A stretch of DNA of 64,000 nucleotides from Pseudomonas oleovorans subsp. oleovorans (GCF_002197815.1 NZ_NIUB01000003.1:1-64000); one strand, 5' to 3'. Positions 38,114 to 49,008 are shown, counted from the stretch's first letter. Made by a program: numbers and translations. Notes: a model not told the origin generated them from the letters alone.

Positions 38114-39475
38114 ATGCACAGCCCTTCCCCTGGCCGACGACAGGCCATCCGCAGCCTGATCGAGCGCTTTATCGCCGAGCGTCTGACCACCAAGCTCGAA
38201 GGCCTGGCCGATGATGACCCCAAGCGCGCCACCCTGCTTGCCCAATACGCCCCGGACGTATGGCTGGAAGATGCCGCTCGCCGCGCCGGGCAGATCCAGG
38301 CGGTGACGCATACGCTCAAAGCCATTCACCCGGACGCCAAGGGCACCAACCTATATTGTTTGCCGAACAGCTTGCCGCAACATGCGCTGGTCGGCAGCCA
38401 TTGCCTGGGCGACGACTTTGCCGGCGATGTGGTGGGCAATGCCGCCGCGCTGGATGTCTACAAGCTGCTCAAGCTGGAGCACGACGGCCAGACACTGCTC
38501 GACCTGCTGCTGGCCGCAGATGCCGATGCCATTGCCGCGCTGCATACAGATGACGAGCAGGCCCGGAGTCTGGCCGCAGCCTTTACCGGCATCACCCGCG
38601 CGCGCGACGGCCTGGCCTCCCACACCTACGGCAAGCAGCTGTACTGGCTGGTCGGCGATGATCCGCGCAACGATGAGCACTACCATCTGCTCGCCCCGCT
38701 GTATGCCAGCTCGCTGGCGCATCGGGTGTATCAGGAGATCCAGGCCGACCGCTTCGGCGAGCCGGCCAAGGAAGCGCGCCAGGCACGACGCGACAAGCAG
38801 TTTCACCCTGGCGTGATCCACGAATACCCCGACCTGGCCGTGCAGAAGCTCGGCGGCACCAAACCGCAGAACATCTCCCAGCTCAACAGCGAACGGCGTG
38901 GCGACAACTACCTGCTCGCCTCCCTGCCGCCAAGCTGGCAGCCGCGCGATGTGCGCCTGCCGATCCGTACCCGTGACGGTTCGATTTTCCCCGCTTTCGG
39001 CCAGCGCCCGGCAGTGGCCGAACTGGTGCGCACCCTGCGCGACTTTCTGCTCAGCGGCCCACCAGCGAACGTGCACACCCGCAACAGCCGCGATGAACTG
39101 CTCACCGAGCTGATCGACGAATTGCTGTTGTACGCCGTCGAGCTTTGGGCCTTCGAGCCCGGCTGGTCGGCCAAGCCCGAGTGCAACCTCAACCGCGCCG
39201 AGCAGCTGTGGCTGGATTTCCGCCGCGCCGAGCACGACGCCATCTTCGCCAGCGAATGGCGACGCATGGAGTGGCTCACGGAAATTCGCGAGCGCTTCGC
39301 CAACTGGCTCAATGCGCGGCTGGTCAGCAAGCTTTCGGTCGGTGATGTGGAAAACAGCTACTGGGCCAAACAGGCCGGCAGCAATGCCCTGTGGCTCGAC
39401 CTCGACTGGCTGAACCGGGCCTGGGTCGAACAATTCGAGCGCGAGCAACGCGACCTGGAGGCCGAACATGAGTGA
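38114..39475 (+). CDS. csy1: Csy1 (Cas8f), large subunit of the type I-F surveillance complex
   Basis: A 453-residue Cas8f. In the Csy complex it recognises the GG/CC PAM with Csy2 and holds the crRNA 5' handle. Family features visible are KGTNLYCLPNSLPQHALVGS, FHPGVIHEYPDLAVQKLGGT with KPQNISQLNSERRG, and C-terminal WLNRAWVEQFE. The length is close to P. aeruginosa Csy1 (about 434). It opens the csy1-4 operon; csy2 overlaps it by 8 bp. Confidence 0.96.
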   Translation: MHSPSPGRRQAIRSLIERFIAERLTTKLEGLADDDPKRATLLAQYAPDVWLEDAARRAGQIQAVTHTLKAIHPDAKGTNLYCLPNSLPQHALVGSHCLGDDFAGDVVGNAAALDVYKLLKLEHDGQTLLDLLLAADADAIAALHTDDEQARSLAAAFTGITRARDGLASHTYGKQLYWLVGDDPRNDEHYHLLAPLYASSLAHRVYQEIQADRFGEPAKEARQARRDKQFHPGVIHEYPDLAVQKLGGTKPQNISQLNSERRGDNYLLASLPPSWQPRDVRLPIRTRDGSIFPAFGQRPAVAELVRTLRDFLLSGPPANVHTRNSRDELLTELIDELLLYAVELWAFEPGWSAKPECNLNRAEQLWLDFRRAEHDAIFASEWRRMEWLTEIRERFANWLNARLVSKLSVGDVENSYWAKQAGSNALWLDLDWLNRAWVEQFEREQRDLEAEHE

Positions 39476-40469
39476 GCTGCCCACCTCCAACGGCCTGCTG
39501 ATCGTCCCCCACCTGCGGGTGCAGAACGCCAACGCCATTTCCAGCCCGCTGACCTGGGGCTTCCCCGCCATCAGCGCCTTTATCGGCCTGATGCAGGCCG
39601 TCGAACGCAAGCTCGAGGGTCGCTTCGCTCTGATGTTCGACAGCGTCGGGGTGGTCTGCCATAGCCATGACACCCAGGTCACCGGGGGCTATCAACGCGC
39701 CTTCCGCCTGACCCGCAACCCGGTCAACGAGCGCGGTGAAACCGCCGCCATCGTCGAAGAGGGGCGCATCCACCTGGATATCACGCTGATCTTCGGCGTC
39801 AGCGGCTATAGCGAAGACGGCCAGCCAGACCCGGTGCAGGGCGACTGGCAAAAGCGCCGCACGATCGCCGCTGAAATCGCAAATCTGCTGGGCAGCATGC
39901 GTATCGCCGGCGGTAGCGTGTTCCTCGATCCGCAACACCAGCCGGTACTGGAGCCATTGGCACAAGGCGAGGAGCGCAGCAAGCAGTTCCGCCGCCTGCG
40001 TCGCCGCTGGCTGCCGGGCTTCGCCCTGGTCAGTCGCGACGACCTGCTGCAAAACCACCTGCAGCAACTGCGTGGCGAGAACGCCAGCGCCGATCTGCTC
40101 GATGGCTGGCTCGACCTTTCACGCCTGAACCTGCGCGCCCAGGAAGCCCGCCCGGCCAGCGAAAGCCAGCCTGCCAAAGTCGAGTGGCGCGCCCAGCGCG
40201 TAATGCCCAACGGCTGGCTGGTGCCGATCCCGGTCGGCTATGGCGCCCTCGGCCCAATGCAAGCCGCCGGCAGCGTGGCCAACGCGCGGGACGGACAAAC
40301 CCCGCTGCGTTTCGTTGAAAGCCTCTACTCCATCGGCCAATGGCTCAGCCCGCACCGGCTGCGCGATGTCGATGACCTGCTCTGGTACGCCAGCGCCGAT
40401 CCCCAGGCCGGCCTGTACCGCTGCCACAACCTCTACAGCCAAACCCTCTGCACTGATGACATGGAGTGA
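39468..40469 (+). CDS. csy2: Csy2 (Cas5f)
   Basis: A 333-residue Cas5-type RAMP subunit that caps the crRNA 5' end with Csy1. The start [20 protein letters not shown] with [19 protein letters not shown] is typical. It overlaps csy1 and ends 5 bp before csy3. Confidence 0.96.
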   Translation: MSELPTSNGLLIVPHLRVQNANAISSPLTWGFPAISAFIGLMQAVERKLEGRFALMFDSVGVVCHSHDTQVTGGYQRAFRLTRNPVNERGETAAIVEEGRIHLDITLIFGVSGYSEDGQPDPVQGDWQKRRTIAAEIANLLGSMRIAGGSVFLDPQHQPVLEPLAQGEERSKQFRRLRRRWLPGFALVSRDDLLQNHLQQLRGENASADLLDGWLDLSRLNLRAQEARPASESQPAKVEWRAQRVMPNGWLVPIPVGYGALGPMQAAGSVANARDGQTPLRFVESLYSIGQWLSPHRLRDVDDLLWYASADPQAGLYRCHNLYSQTLCTDDME

Positions 40470-40474
40470 CCATC

Positions 40475-41494
40475 ATGACCACCACCCCTCTGAAAACTGC
40501 TTCCGTCCTGGCCTTCGAGCGCAAGCTCGACCCTTCCGATGCGCTGTTTCATGCCGGTGACTGGCAGACGCGCGACACCTGGCAACCGCTCGCCGTGCGG
40601 GAAAAATCCGTGCGCGGCACCATCTCCAATCGCCTCAAGGCCAAAGACCAAGACCCAGCCAAGCTCGACGCCGCCATCGAGAACCCCAACCTGCAGACCG
40701 TCGACGTCGCGGCCCTGCCGCATGACGCCGATACGCTGCGCGTCAGCTTCACCCTGCGCGTACTCGGTGGTGCCGGCACGCCCTCAGCCTGCAACGATGC
40801 CGCCTACCGACAGAAGCTGCTGGATACCGTGCAGAGCTACGTCGCCAGCCACGGCTTCGCTGAACTGGCACGCCGCTACGCACACAACCTGGCCAATGGT
40901 CGCTTCTTGTGGCGCAACCGTATCGGTGCTGAACAGGTAGAGGTACAGATTGCCCACCTGGTCGATGGCAAAGCGGCCAAGCAGTGGAGCTTCGATGCGC
41001 TGAGCCTTTCCCTGCGCAACTTCGACGCCAGCGGCCCGGCGGCCACAGCGCTGGACGAACTGGCCAAGCTGATCGCTGCCGGCCTGAGCGGCGAGCGTCA
41101 CCTGCTGCTGGGCATCACGGCTCATGTACGCATGGGTGCTGGCCAGGAGGTATTCCCCTCCCAGGAGCTGATCCTCGACCGGGGCAAGGGCGACAAGAGC
41201 AAGACCCTGTACAGCGTCGACGGCGTCGCCGGGATGCACTCGCAGAAACTCGGCAATGCCCTGCGCACCATCGACACCTGGTATCCGGACGCTGGCGAAC
41301 TCGGCCCCATCGCCGTCGAACCCTACGGCTCGGTCACCACCGAAGGCCGCGCCTATCGCCAACCCAAGGCCAAGGCGGACTTCTACAACCTGCTGGACAA
41401 CTGGCTGCTCAAGGACAAAGTGCCCAACATCGGTGACCAGCATTTCGTCATGGCCACCCTGATTCGCGGTGGCGTGTTTGGCGAGGCGGGCTAG
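40475..41494 (+). CDS. csy3: Csy3 (Cas7f), crRNA backbone subunit
   Basis: A 339-residue Cas7f, six copies of which coat the crRNA spacer. Highly conserved blocks are [48 protein letters not shown] and [13 protein letters not shown] at 40475 has GGAG eight bases before it and matches the family start; a GTG three codons upstream overlaps that site and was rejected. Confidence 0.97.
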   Translation: MTTTPLKTASVLAFERKLDPSDALFHAGDWQTRDTWQPLAVREKSVRGTISNRLKAKDQDPAKLDAAIENPNLQTVDVAALPHDADTLRVSFTLRVLGGAGTPSACNDAAYRQKLLDTVQSYVASHGFAELARRYAHNLANGRFLWRNRIGAEQVEVQIAHLVDGKAAKQWSFDALSLSLRNFDASGPAATALDELAKLIAAGLSGERHLLLGITAHVRMGAGQEVFPSQELILDRGKGDKSKTLYSVDGVAGMHSQKLGNALRTIDTWYPDAGELGPIAVEPYGSVTTEGRAYRQPKAKADFYNLLDNWLLKDKVPNIGDQHFVMATLIRGGVFGEAG

Positions 41495-41496
41495 CC

Positions 41497-42060
41497 ATGA
41501 ACCATTACCTCGACCTGAAACTGCTGCCCGACCCAGAATTTCCGGCCACGCAGTTGATGAGCGCCCTGCTCGCCAAGTTGCACCGAGGCCTGCATGACCT
41601 GCGTCGTAGCGATGTGGGCATCAGCTTCCCGGATGTGGAAACGGCGGGCCACGGCCTCGGCGCCCGCCTGCGCCTGCATGGCAGTGCCGAAGCGCTGGAT
41701 AAGTTGCTGGCGCTGAACTGGCTCAGCGGCATGCGCGACCACTTGAACCTGGGTGAACTGGCGCCCATCCCGGCGAAGGTGCGCTGGCGCTGCGTCAGCC
41801 GCGTACAGGTGGACAGCAACCCGGAGCGCGCCCGCCGCCGCCTGATCAAGCGCCACGGCATCAGCGAAGCAGAGGCGCGCCAGCGCATCCCCGACAGCGC
41901 CGGCAAACGCTGCGACCTGCCTTATGCCACCTTGCGCAGCAACGGCAGCGGTCACAGCTTCCGCCTGTTTATCCGCCACGGCCCACTGCTCGACAAACCC
42001 ACCCCCGGCACCTTCGGCGCCTACGGCCTTAGCGCCCAGGCCAGCGTGCCCTGGTTCTGA
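41497..42060 (+). CDS. csy4: Csy4 (Cas6f), crRNA-processing endoribonuclease
   Basis: A 187-residue Cas6f. The catalytic His29 lies in KLHRGL, and the ATLRSNGSGHSFRLFIRHGPL block carries the active-site serine region. It cuts the repeat hairpin 3' of GGCAG and keeps the stem-loop on the crRNA. Only two bases separate it from csy3. The large array's leader follows. Confidence 0.97.
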   Translation: MNHYLDLKLLPDPEFPATQLMSALLAKLHRGLHDLRRSDVGISFPDVETAGHGLGARLRLHGSAEALDKLLALNWLSGMRDHLNLGELAPIPAKVRWRCVSRVQVDSNPERARRRLIKRHGISEAEARQRIPDSAGKRCDLPYATLRSNGSGHSFRLFIRHGPLLDKPTPGTFGAYGLSAQASVPWF

Positions 42061-42190
42061 CCCTTTTTCCCAGCCCAAAACGGAGCCCTTGCAAAATCAA
42101 GCACTTGCAAGCGGCTCCGAAAAAAGGGGTAGCACCGGAAAAATCGGGCAGGTTCTTTAACAATCAAGCCGTTAGGGTTATTAGGCTCTA
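42061..42190 (+). promoter_or_regulatory. Leader of the large CRISPR array
   Basis: The 130 bp between csy4 and the first repeat are A/T-rich toward the repeat (GGTTCTTTAACAATC near 42150, TTAGGGTTATTAGGCTCTA just before 42191). The distal part holds a hairpin: CGGAGCC near 42081 pairs with GGCTCCG near 42113, with AAAAAAGG following, possibly terminating csy4. The position next to cas genes and before the first perfect repeat identifies the leader, where transcription starts and new spacers integrate. Confidence 0.8.
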
Positions 42191-45100
42191 GTTCACTGCC
42201 GTGTAGGCAGCTCAGAAATGTTCAAGGCCACCGACTACGCGCTGATTCGCGTTCACTGCCGTGTAGGCAGCTCAGAAAATGTATGCCGGTGCGGTTTGCC
42301 CGGCCTCCAGGTTCACTGCCGTGTAGGCAGCTCAGAAATGCTGGATCTGCCAGACTGACACACTCAGGTGGTTCACTGCCGTGTAGGCAGCTCAGAAAGC
42401 CGCGCCACGAAATCCACATATCCCCAACCGGTTCACTGCCGTGTAGGCAGCTCAGAAATGCGCATCAGCGAGGCTGCACGCGAGCTGGGTGTTCACTGCC
42501 GTGTAGGCAGCTCAGAAAAGACATTCGAACAAGGCTGGGCAGCTCGGCCGGTTCACTGCCGTGTAGGCAGCTCAGAAATCGATATCGATACGCGGCGCCA
42601 TGCCCCACCAGTTCACTGCCGTGTAGGCAGCTCAGAAAGCACTGTCAGAGGTTGACGGCGTGGTATATCAGGTTCACTGCCGTGTAGGCAGCTCAGAAAT
42701 CGAGCTGGGCCTGCAACTGCACCACTGAGGGGTTCACTGCCGTGTAGGCAGCTCAGAAAAGCCCCAGAGCCAGCACGTAGAGAGTAAAGACGTTCACTGC
42801 CGTGTAGGCAGCTCAGAAATAGCATATCAGGCAGGCATCACGCTGCCGATGGTTCACTGCCGTGTAGGCAGCTCAGAAATCACACAATAGAAACAACGCG
42901 CTGCTCTTGACGTTCACTGCCGTGTAGGCAGCTCAGAAAATGAGTCGCGCCAGGTGTTCGCGCTGGCTGTCGTTCACTGCCGTGTAGGCAGCTCAGAAAA
43001 CAGTGGAGTAAGGCAGGAGCGAGGATGTGTAGTTCACTGCCGTGTAGGCAGCTCAGAAATGGGCGCTGGCATCTATGACCGCCTGGTGGAAGTTCACTGC
43101 CGTGTAGGCAGCTCAGAAACGACCATGAAAGAGCTCGCCGCCGCGGCGGGCGTTCACTGCCGTGTAGGCAGCTCAGAAAACGATATGAGCGCTGAGCTGA
43201 TCGCGCCTCGACGTTCACTGCCGTGTAGGCAGCTCAGAAAAGGCTGAACGAAGGGGCGTTGATGGTAAGGTCGTTCACTGCCGTGTAGGCAGCTCAGAAA
43301 AGGTGCTAGCGTGCATCGAGCGGCAGGCGGTGGTTCACTGCCGTGTAGGCAGCTCAGAAAAAGCCACACGCGGCCGGGCTGCCAGTTCCAGCGTTCACTG
43401 CCGTGTAGGCAGCTCAGAAAATGGCTGTGGTCGGCATCATCGTGCGCATGCTGTTCACTGCCGTGTAGGCAGCTCAGAAAAGCGTGTGCTGATAACCGTA
43501 GTCGATCCCGTAGTTCACTGCCGTGTAGGCAGCTCAGAAAACTTGGCAGGACGAACAATGCCCGAACATCCCGTTCACTGCCGTGTAGGCAGCTCAGAAA
43601 AGATCGGGATACAACTACCGCGACTATACATGGTTCACTGCCGTGTAGGCAGCTCAGAAAAGTTCGAGTGGGTCTTGCAGGTTGAGCAGCAGGTTCACTG
43701 CCGTGTAGGCAGCTCAGAAAGGGGCTATTATTGAGCGCGGCAGTAATGCTAAGTTCACTGCCGTGTAGGCAGCTCAGAAAAAGCGCCTCACTGGCCACGG
43801 CCTGGGTGGTGTGTTCACTGCCGTGTAGGCAGCTCAGAAAATCCGCATGACGTGACCTCGTTCCCGTGATCCGTTCACTGCCGTGTAGGCAGCTCAGAAA
43901 AGCGCCCGAGGCGCGCGAGCTGATTTCTCGCCGTTCACTGCCGTGTAGGCAGCTCAGAAATACTGCGTTGACGCCGGGCAGGTTGATATTGGCGTTCACT
44001 GCCGTGTAGGCAGCTCAGAAAAAGCTGCAAACCGCGCGCACTATCGGCGGCGTGTTCACTGCCGTGTAGGCAGCTCAGAAATCGCCAGTGCGCTCGTCGC
44101 GGTAGATCTCGGGGTTCACTGCCGTGTAGGCAGCTCAGAAAAGCTCCGGCAGCGGGTTCGGGTCAGTCCAGAAGTTCACTGCCGTGTAGGCAGCTCAGAA
44201 ATGCCACACGCGGCCGCAGGCGTAGAGCGTGGTGTTCACTGCCGTGTAGGCAGCTCAGAAAACGCCCTGCGCGTAGTTGCAGTACCTGCCTCGGTTCACT
44301 GCCGTGTAGGCAGCTCAGAAAATAAGGCGGCGACTAGGGATTCCAGTCGCGTCGTTCACTGCCGTGTAGGCAGCTCAGAAATCCAGCTCCGCCAACTGAT
44401 CGTCTGTAATACTGTTCACTGCCGTGTAGGCAGCTCAGAAAGTCTAAGGCGAAGTCTGGCTCGGGCAGCTCAGGTTCACTGCCGTGTAGGCAGCTCAGAA
44501 AGTGGCCGAAGCGGAGAAGGTGCTGATGGCCATGTTCACTGCCGTGTAGGCAGCTCAGAAATGGTCACGGATCTGGTTCAGGGTCATGGATTTTGTTCAC
44601 TGCCGTGTAGGCAGCTCAGAAAATGAAACGGCCTGCGCTCCAGCCACAAATCCAGTTCACTGCCGTGTAGGCAGCTCAGAAATGGGCGATGGTGGCGAGG
44701 ATGGCGCCGATGGTGTTCACTGCCGTGTAGGCAGCTCAGAAATTGGCGATCTGGGCGTTGCAGGTTTTGCAGTTGTTCACTGCCGTGTAGGCAGCTCAGA
44801 AAAGCAGCAGCCAGTGCGCGGCAATCCGTCGGCAGTTCACTGCCGTGTAGGCAGCTCAGAAAAGGCGATGCCGAGCAGTGGATAGCCTCGGATGGTTCAC
44901 TGCCGTGTAGGCAGCTCAGAAACCGTCCAGAACGCGAACTGCAGCAGGTTTCGGGTTCACTGCCGTGTAGGCAGCTCAGAAAATGCTAACCACAACGGCG
45001 AGGCGAAACGAGGAGTTCACTGCCGTGTAGGCAGCTCAGAAAATGGGTTGGTCGGCGGCGGTGCTGGTGGCAGCGTTCACTGCCGTGTAGGCAGCTCAGA

Positions 45101-45395
45101 AATGGTCGATGAAGACCAGGACTTTGTCCGGGTTGTTCACTGCCGTGTAGGCAGCTCAGAAATAGCACCGGCGAAGTTTGCCCCCCTGGCGATGGTTCAC
45201 TGCCGTGTAGGCAGCTCAGAAATCGTAATGATTTGGCGCAAACTTCCCCCACTTGTTCACTGCCGTGTAGGCAGCTCAGAAATTGAAGGCTTCGCCATTG
45301 GTGGCGCCGCACTGGTTCACTGCCGTGTAGGCAGCTCAGAAATGCTGCAGAACGCGTTGCATCCGCTTGCGCTCGTTCACTGCCGTGTAGGCAGC
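42191..45395 (+). CRISPR. Large type I-F array: 54 repeats, 53 spacers
   Basis: 28-bp repeats start at 42191 and recur every 60 bp, except for four 61-bp steps (to 42672, 43213, 43994 and 44595), giving forty-nine 32-bp and four 33-bp spacers. The repeat begins GTTCACTGCCGTGTAGGCAG and ends CTCAGAAA. By eye every internal repeat is identical, and only the last (45375) is cut after GGCAGC. The leader is on the left, so the newest spacers are near 42219. Uniform repeats and great length indicate an active or recently active array. Confidence 0.98.
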
Positions 45396-45509
45396 AATTT
45401 GCGCGCACTTCGCTTCGCTCCTGAGCCCGCCCTACGCAAAAATCCGTGTCCGGAACCAAGCCGCCGGTCTAAGCGGAATCGCAGATACGACTCGCTGCCG
45501 CACGGACTT

Positions 45510-46010
45510 TCAGGTGTCCAAACTACGAAACATCACATGGCAATCCACCAGGCCATACCGGGCGTGGCGGTAGGCCTTGGGCAAGGTGCCGACTATCGCG
45601 AAGCCGTGTTTCTGCCACAGCGCGACCGCGACCTCGTTGGTGGCCACCACGCTGTTGAACTGCATGGCGCTGAAGCCCAATTCACGCGCCACCTGCAGCG
45701 AATGGGCGCAGAGCCGGCTGGCGATGCCGCGGCCACGGGCGGCCGGGGCGGTCATATAGCCGCAGTTGCACACGTGGTCACCCGGCCCAGCGGCATTGGC
45801 CTTGATGTAGTAGGTGCCGAGAATCTGCCCGTCCTGCTCGGCAACGAAGGTGGCGCGCGGCAGTTCGACCCAGGTTTTCCAGGCCGTCTCACGATCCATG
45901 TTCGGGTCGAAGGCGTAGGTTTCCTGCGCCTGCACCACGTCACGGATGATCGGCCAGACCTGGTCGAAATCGGCTGCCTCGATGGGCCGGATGATCAGTT
46001 CATCGCTCAC
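45510..46010 (-). CDS. GNAT family N-acetyltransferase
   Basis: A 166-residue GNAT domain. The acetyl-CoA loop is seen in MTAPAARGRGIASRLCAHSL, and strand 5 region VVATNEVAVALWQKHGFAIVG follows. Substrate unknown; the family includes ribosomal and antibiotic acetyltransferases. GTG start 46010 overlaps the upstream carbonic anhydrase stop by four bases (GTGA), so the pair is likely one operon. The 45396-45509 gap holds no gene. Confidence 0.88.
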   Translation of the reverse strand: MSDELIIRPIEAADFDQVWPIIRDVVQAQETYAFDPNMDRETAWKTWVELPRATFVAEQDGQILGTYYIKANAAGPGDHVCNCGYMTAPAARGRGIASRLCAHSLQVARELGFSAMQFNSVVATNEVAVALWQKHGFAIVGTLPKAYRHARYGLVDCHVMFRSLDT

Positions 46011-46549
46011 TGGTCGTAGCCTTCGGCCAGGTGCAGATCCTTGAGTTTCACGTAGTTGCCGGCCGTGTAGCTGAAGAAGTTGCGTTCCTTGTCGGTCAGC
46101 GGGCGCGCCTGTTTCACTGGGCTGCCGACGTAGAGATAGCCACTTTCCAGGCGTTTGCCCGGCGGCACCAGCGAGCCTGCGCCGATGATCACCTCGTCCT
46201 CGACCACCGCGCCGTCCATGACGATGCTGCCCATGCCGACCAGAATCCGGTTGCCCAGGGTGCAGCCGTGTAAGGTGACCTTGTGCCCGACGGTCACTTC
46301 GTCACCGATGATCAGCGGGTAACCATCGGGGTTGAACGGCCCGGCGTGGGTGATGTGCAGCACGCTGCCGTCCTGCACGCTGGTACGCGCGCCAATGCGG
46401 ATGCGGTGCATGTCGCCGCGAATCACGGTCAGCGGCCATACCGAGCTGTCCTCACCCAGCACCACGTCGCCGATGACCACGGCGGAGGCGTCGACGAAGA
46501 CGCGCGCGCCCAGTTGTGGGAGGTGCTGCTGGTATTTGCGAATCGCCAC
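46007..46549 (-). CDS. Gamma-class carbonic anhydrase-like protein
   Basis: A 180-residue left-handed beta-helix protein. Zinc-ligand histidines are in VLHITHAGP and VGHKVTLHGC, and the repeat pattern (VIGDVVLGEDSSVWP, IIGDEVTVGH, VVEDEVIIGAGSLV) is that of CamH/YrdA-type proteins. GTG start at 46549 follows GGAG and begins with the family N-terminus AIRKYQQHLPQLG. A long reverse frame continuing upstream is only the complement of prlC. Catalysis in this subgroup is often unproven. Confidence 0.9.
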   Translation of the reverse strand: MAIRKYQQHLPQLGARVFVDASAVVIGDVVLGEDSSVWPLTVIRGDMHRIRIGARTSVQDGSVLHITHAGPFNPDGYPLIIGDEVTVGHKVTLHGCTLGNRILVGMGSIVMDGAVVEDEVIIGAGSLVPPGKRLESGYLYVGSPVKQARPLTDKERNFFSYTAGNYVKLKDLHLAEGYDQ

Positions 46550-46669
46550 GATAGAGGCTCCTGGGCTGCGGGAAAGCTTGATTGTAATTAAGATGGCCCC
46601 CATATCGACTGAAATCGCCCCGGTATTTGCCGGCTGTTGCCCTTCTTCCTTCGCCACAGGTGCCTCGTC

Positions 46670-48718
46670 GTGACCGCGAACAACCCCCTGCTGCAAGACT
46701 TCGACCTGCCGCCCTACTCGCAGATCAAACCGGAGCACGTCGAGCCCGCCGTTGACCAGATCCTGGCCGACAGCCGCGCCGCCATCGCCAAGCTGCTCGA
46801 GGCGCAGCAGGCCAATCCGAGCTGGGACGGCCTGGTGCTGGCGCTGGACGAACTCGGCGCGCGCCTGGGCCGTGCCTGGAGCCCGGTGAGCCACCTCAAC
46901 GCGGTGTGCAACAGCACCGAACTGCGCGCGGCCTATGAGGCCTGCCTGCCCAAGCTGTCGGAATACTGGACGGAAATGGGCCAGAAAAAGCCGCTGTTCG
47001 AGGCCTATGACGCGCTGGCCAAGAGTCCGGCTGCAGCCAATTTCGACGTGGCGCAGAAGACCATTCTCGAACACGCGCTGCGTGACTTCCGCCTCAGCGG
47101 CATCGATCTGCCGGTCGAGCAGCAGAAGCGCTATGGCGAAATCCAGATGCGCCTGTCCGAGCTGACCAGCAAATTCTCCAACCAGTTGCTCGACGCCACC
47201 CAGGCCTGGACCAAGCACATCACCGACGAAGCACGCCTGAACGGCCTGACCGACTCGGCCAAGGCGCAGATGAAGCAGGCCGCCGAAGCCAAGGGGCTGG
47301 ACGGCTGGCTGATCACCCTGGAATTCCCCAGCTACTACGCGGTGATGACCTACGCCGACGACCGCGCCCTGCGTGAAGAGGTCTACGCCGCCTATTGCAC
47401 CCGAGCCTCCGACCAAGGGCCGAACGCCGGGCAGAACGACAACGGCCCGCTGATGGCCGAAATCCTCGACCTGCGCCAGGAACTGGCGCGCTTGCTCGGC
47501 TTCGCCAACTACAGCGAGCTGAGCCTGGCCAGCAAGATGGCCGAATCCACCGACCAGGTGCTGAGCTTCCTGCGTGACCTGGCGGTGCGCAGCAAGCCTT
47601 TCGCCGAGCAGGATCTCGCCGAGCTGAAAGCCTTCGCCGCCGAGCAAGGCCTGGATGACCTGCAAAGCTGGGACGTCGGCTACTACAGCGAGAAACTGCG
47701 CCAGCAGCGCTACAGCATCTCCCAGGAAGAAGTGCGCGCCTGGTTCCCGGTGGACAAGGTACTCACCGGCCTGTTCGCCATCGTGCAGAAGCTCTACGGC
47801 ATCGAGATTCGCGAGCTGCAAGACTTCGACACCTGGCACCCGGATGTGCGCCTGTTCGAGATCACCGAGAACGGCCAGCACGTCGGGCGCTTCTTCTTCG
47901 ACCTCTATGCCCGCGCCAACAAGCGCGGCGGTGCCTGGATGGACGGCGCCCGCGACAAGCGCCGCGACGCCCAGGGCAAGCTGATCGCCCCGGTGGCCAA
48001 CCTGGTATGCAATTTCACCCCGCCAGTCGGCGGCAAGCCGGCGCTGCTGTCCCACGATGAGGTCACCACCCTGTTCCACGAATTCGGCCATGGCCTGCAT
48101 CACCTGCTGACCCGCGTCGAGCACGCCGGCGCCTCGGGCATCAACGGCGTGGCCTGGGACGCGGTCGAGCTGCCCAGCCAGTTCATGGAGAACTGGTGCT
48201 GGGAGCCGGACGGCCTGGCGCTGATCTCCGGCCACTATGAAACCGGCGAGGCGCTGCCACAGGCCATGCTGGACAAGATGCTGGCGGCGAAGAACTTCCA
48301 GTCCGGGCTGATGATGGTGCGCCAGCTGGAGTTCTCGCTGTTCGACTTCGAACTGCACGCCACCCACGGCGACGGCCGCAGCGTGCTCGACGTGCTCGAA
48401 GGCGTGCGCGCCGAGGTCTCGGTGCTGCGCCCGCCAGCCTACAACCGTTTCGCCAACGGCTTCGCGCATATCTTCGCCGGTGGCTATGCGGCCGGTTACT
48501 ACAGCTACAAGTGGGCCGAAGTGCTCAGCGCCGATGCCTTCTCGAAGTTCGAGGAAGAAGGCGTGTTCAACGCCGATACCGGCCGCGCCTTCCGCGAAAC
48601 GATCCTCGCCCGTGGCGGCTCGCAGGAACCGATGGTGCTGTTCGTCGAATTCCGCGGCCGTGAGCCGAGCATCGACGCCCTGCTGCGCCACCTCGGCCTG
48701 AGCCAGGAGGCCGCATGA
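46670..48718 (+). CDS. prlC: Oligopeptidase A (M3 metallopeptidase)
   Basis: A 682-residue zinc metallopeptidase of the thimet family, cytosolic, which degrades peptides such as cleaved signal peptides. The HEFGH motif in TTLFHEFGHGLHHLL and GAWMDGARDKRR are clear. GTG 46670 gives the normal beginning TANNPLLQDFDLPPYSQIKP. It is divergent from the carbonic anhydrase (120 bp between starts) and overlaps the next gene by four bases. Confidence 0.95.
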   Translation: MTANNPLLQDFDLPPYSQIKPEHVEPAVDQILADSRAAIAKLLEAQQANPSWDGLVLALDELGARLGRAWSPVSHLNAVCNSTELRAAYEACLPKLSEYWTEMGQKKPLFEAYDALAKSPAAANFDVAQKTILEHALRDFRLSGIDLPVEQQKRYGEIQMRLSELTSKFSNQLLDATQAWTKHITDEARLNGLTDSAKAQMKQAAEAKGLDGWLITLEFPSYYAVMTYADDRALREEVYAAYCTRASDQGPNAGQNDNGPLMAEILDLRQELARLLGFANYSELSLASKMAESTDQVLSFLRDLAVRSKPFAEQDLAELKAFAAEQGLDDLQSWDVGYYSEKLRQQRYSISQEEVRAWFPVDKVLTGLFAIVQKLYGIEIRELQDFDTWHPDVRLFEITENGQHVGRFFFDLYARANKRGGAWMDGARDKRRDAQGKLIAPVANLVCNFTPPVGGKPALLSHDEVTTLFHEFGHGLHHLLTRVEHAGASGINGVAWDAVELPSQFMENWCWEPDGLALISGHYETGEALPQAMLDKMLAAKNFQSGLMMVRQLEFSLFDFELHATHGDGRSVLDVLEGVRAEVSVLRPPAYNRFANGFAHIFAGGYAAGYYSYKWAEVLSADAFSKFEEEGVFNADTGRAFRETILARGGSQEPMVLFVEFRGREPSIDALLRHLGLSQEAA

Positions 48719-49008
48719 GCGATGCTCCTGTGAACAGCACGCCCAAGCGCTTTATCGCCGGCGCCGTGTGCCCGGCGTGCAGCGAGACCGACAGCATCAA
48801 GATGTGGAACGTCGACGGCGTGCCGAACCGAGAATGCGTCAAGTGCGGCTATGCCGACACCCTCGACGCACGCGGTAATTCGGTGCCCAAGGAGATCCCC
48901 ACGCGGGTCAACGTCAGCGGCCTGAAGCCCAAGGCGGCCGCCCCCAACGTGCAGGCGGTGCAGTTCTTTCCCAACCCGAAGCTGAAGAAACCGAGCGAGC
49001 CCACCTAG
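48715..49008 (+). CDS. yheV: YheV-type zinc-ribbon protein
   Basis: A 97-residue protein with a zinc ribbon (CPACSETDSIKMW and CVKCGYADT) in residues about 19-47, followed by a basic Pro/Lys-rich tail. It matches the YheV family in arrangement, and in pseudomonads it normally follows prlC as here. ATGA overlap with prlC indicates coupling. Function not established. Confidence 0.9.
   Translation: MSDAPVNSTPKRFIAGAVCPACSETDSIKMWNVDGVPNRECVKCGYADTLDARGNSVPKEIPTRVNVSGLKPKAAAPNVQAVQFFPNPKLKKPSEPT

Noticed and set aside
42283..45459. Long frames in the CRISPR array translating to repeated VHCRVGSSE or FLSCLHGSE units
   Set aside because: They are repeat translations; the 60-bp period keeps frames open. 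No protein is implied.
46007..48691. An 894-codon reverse frame across prlC
   Set aside because: Only its C-terminal 180 codons (the gamma carbonic anhydrase) are real; the rest is the complement of the prlC coding sequence with Gln/Val/Ala-rich shadow composition.
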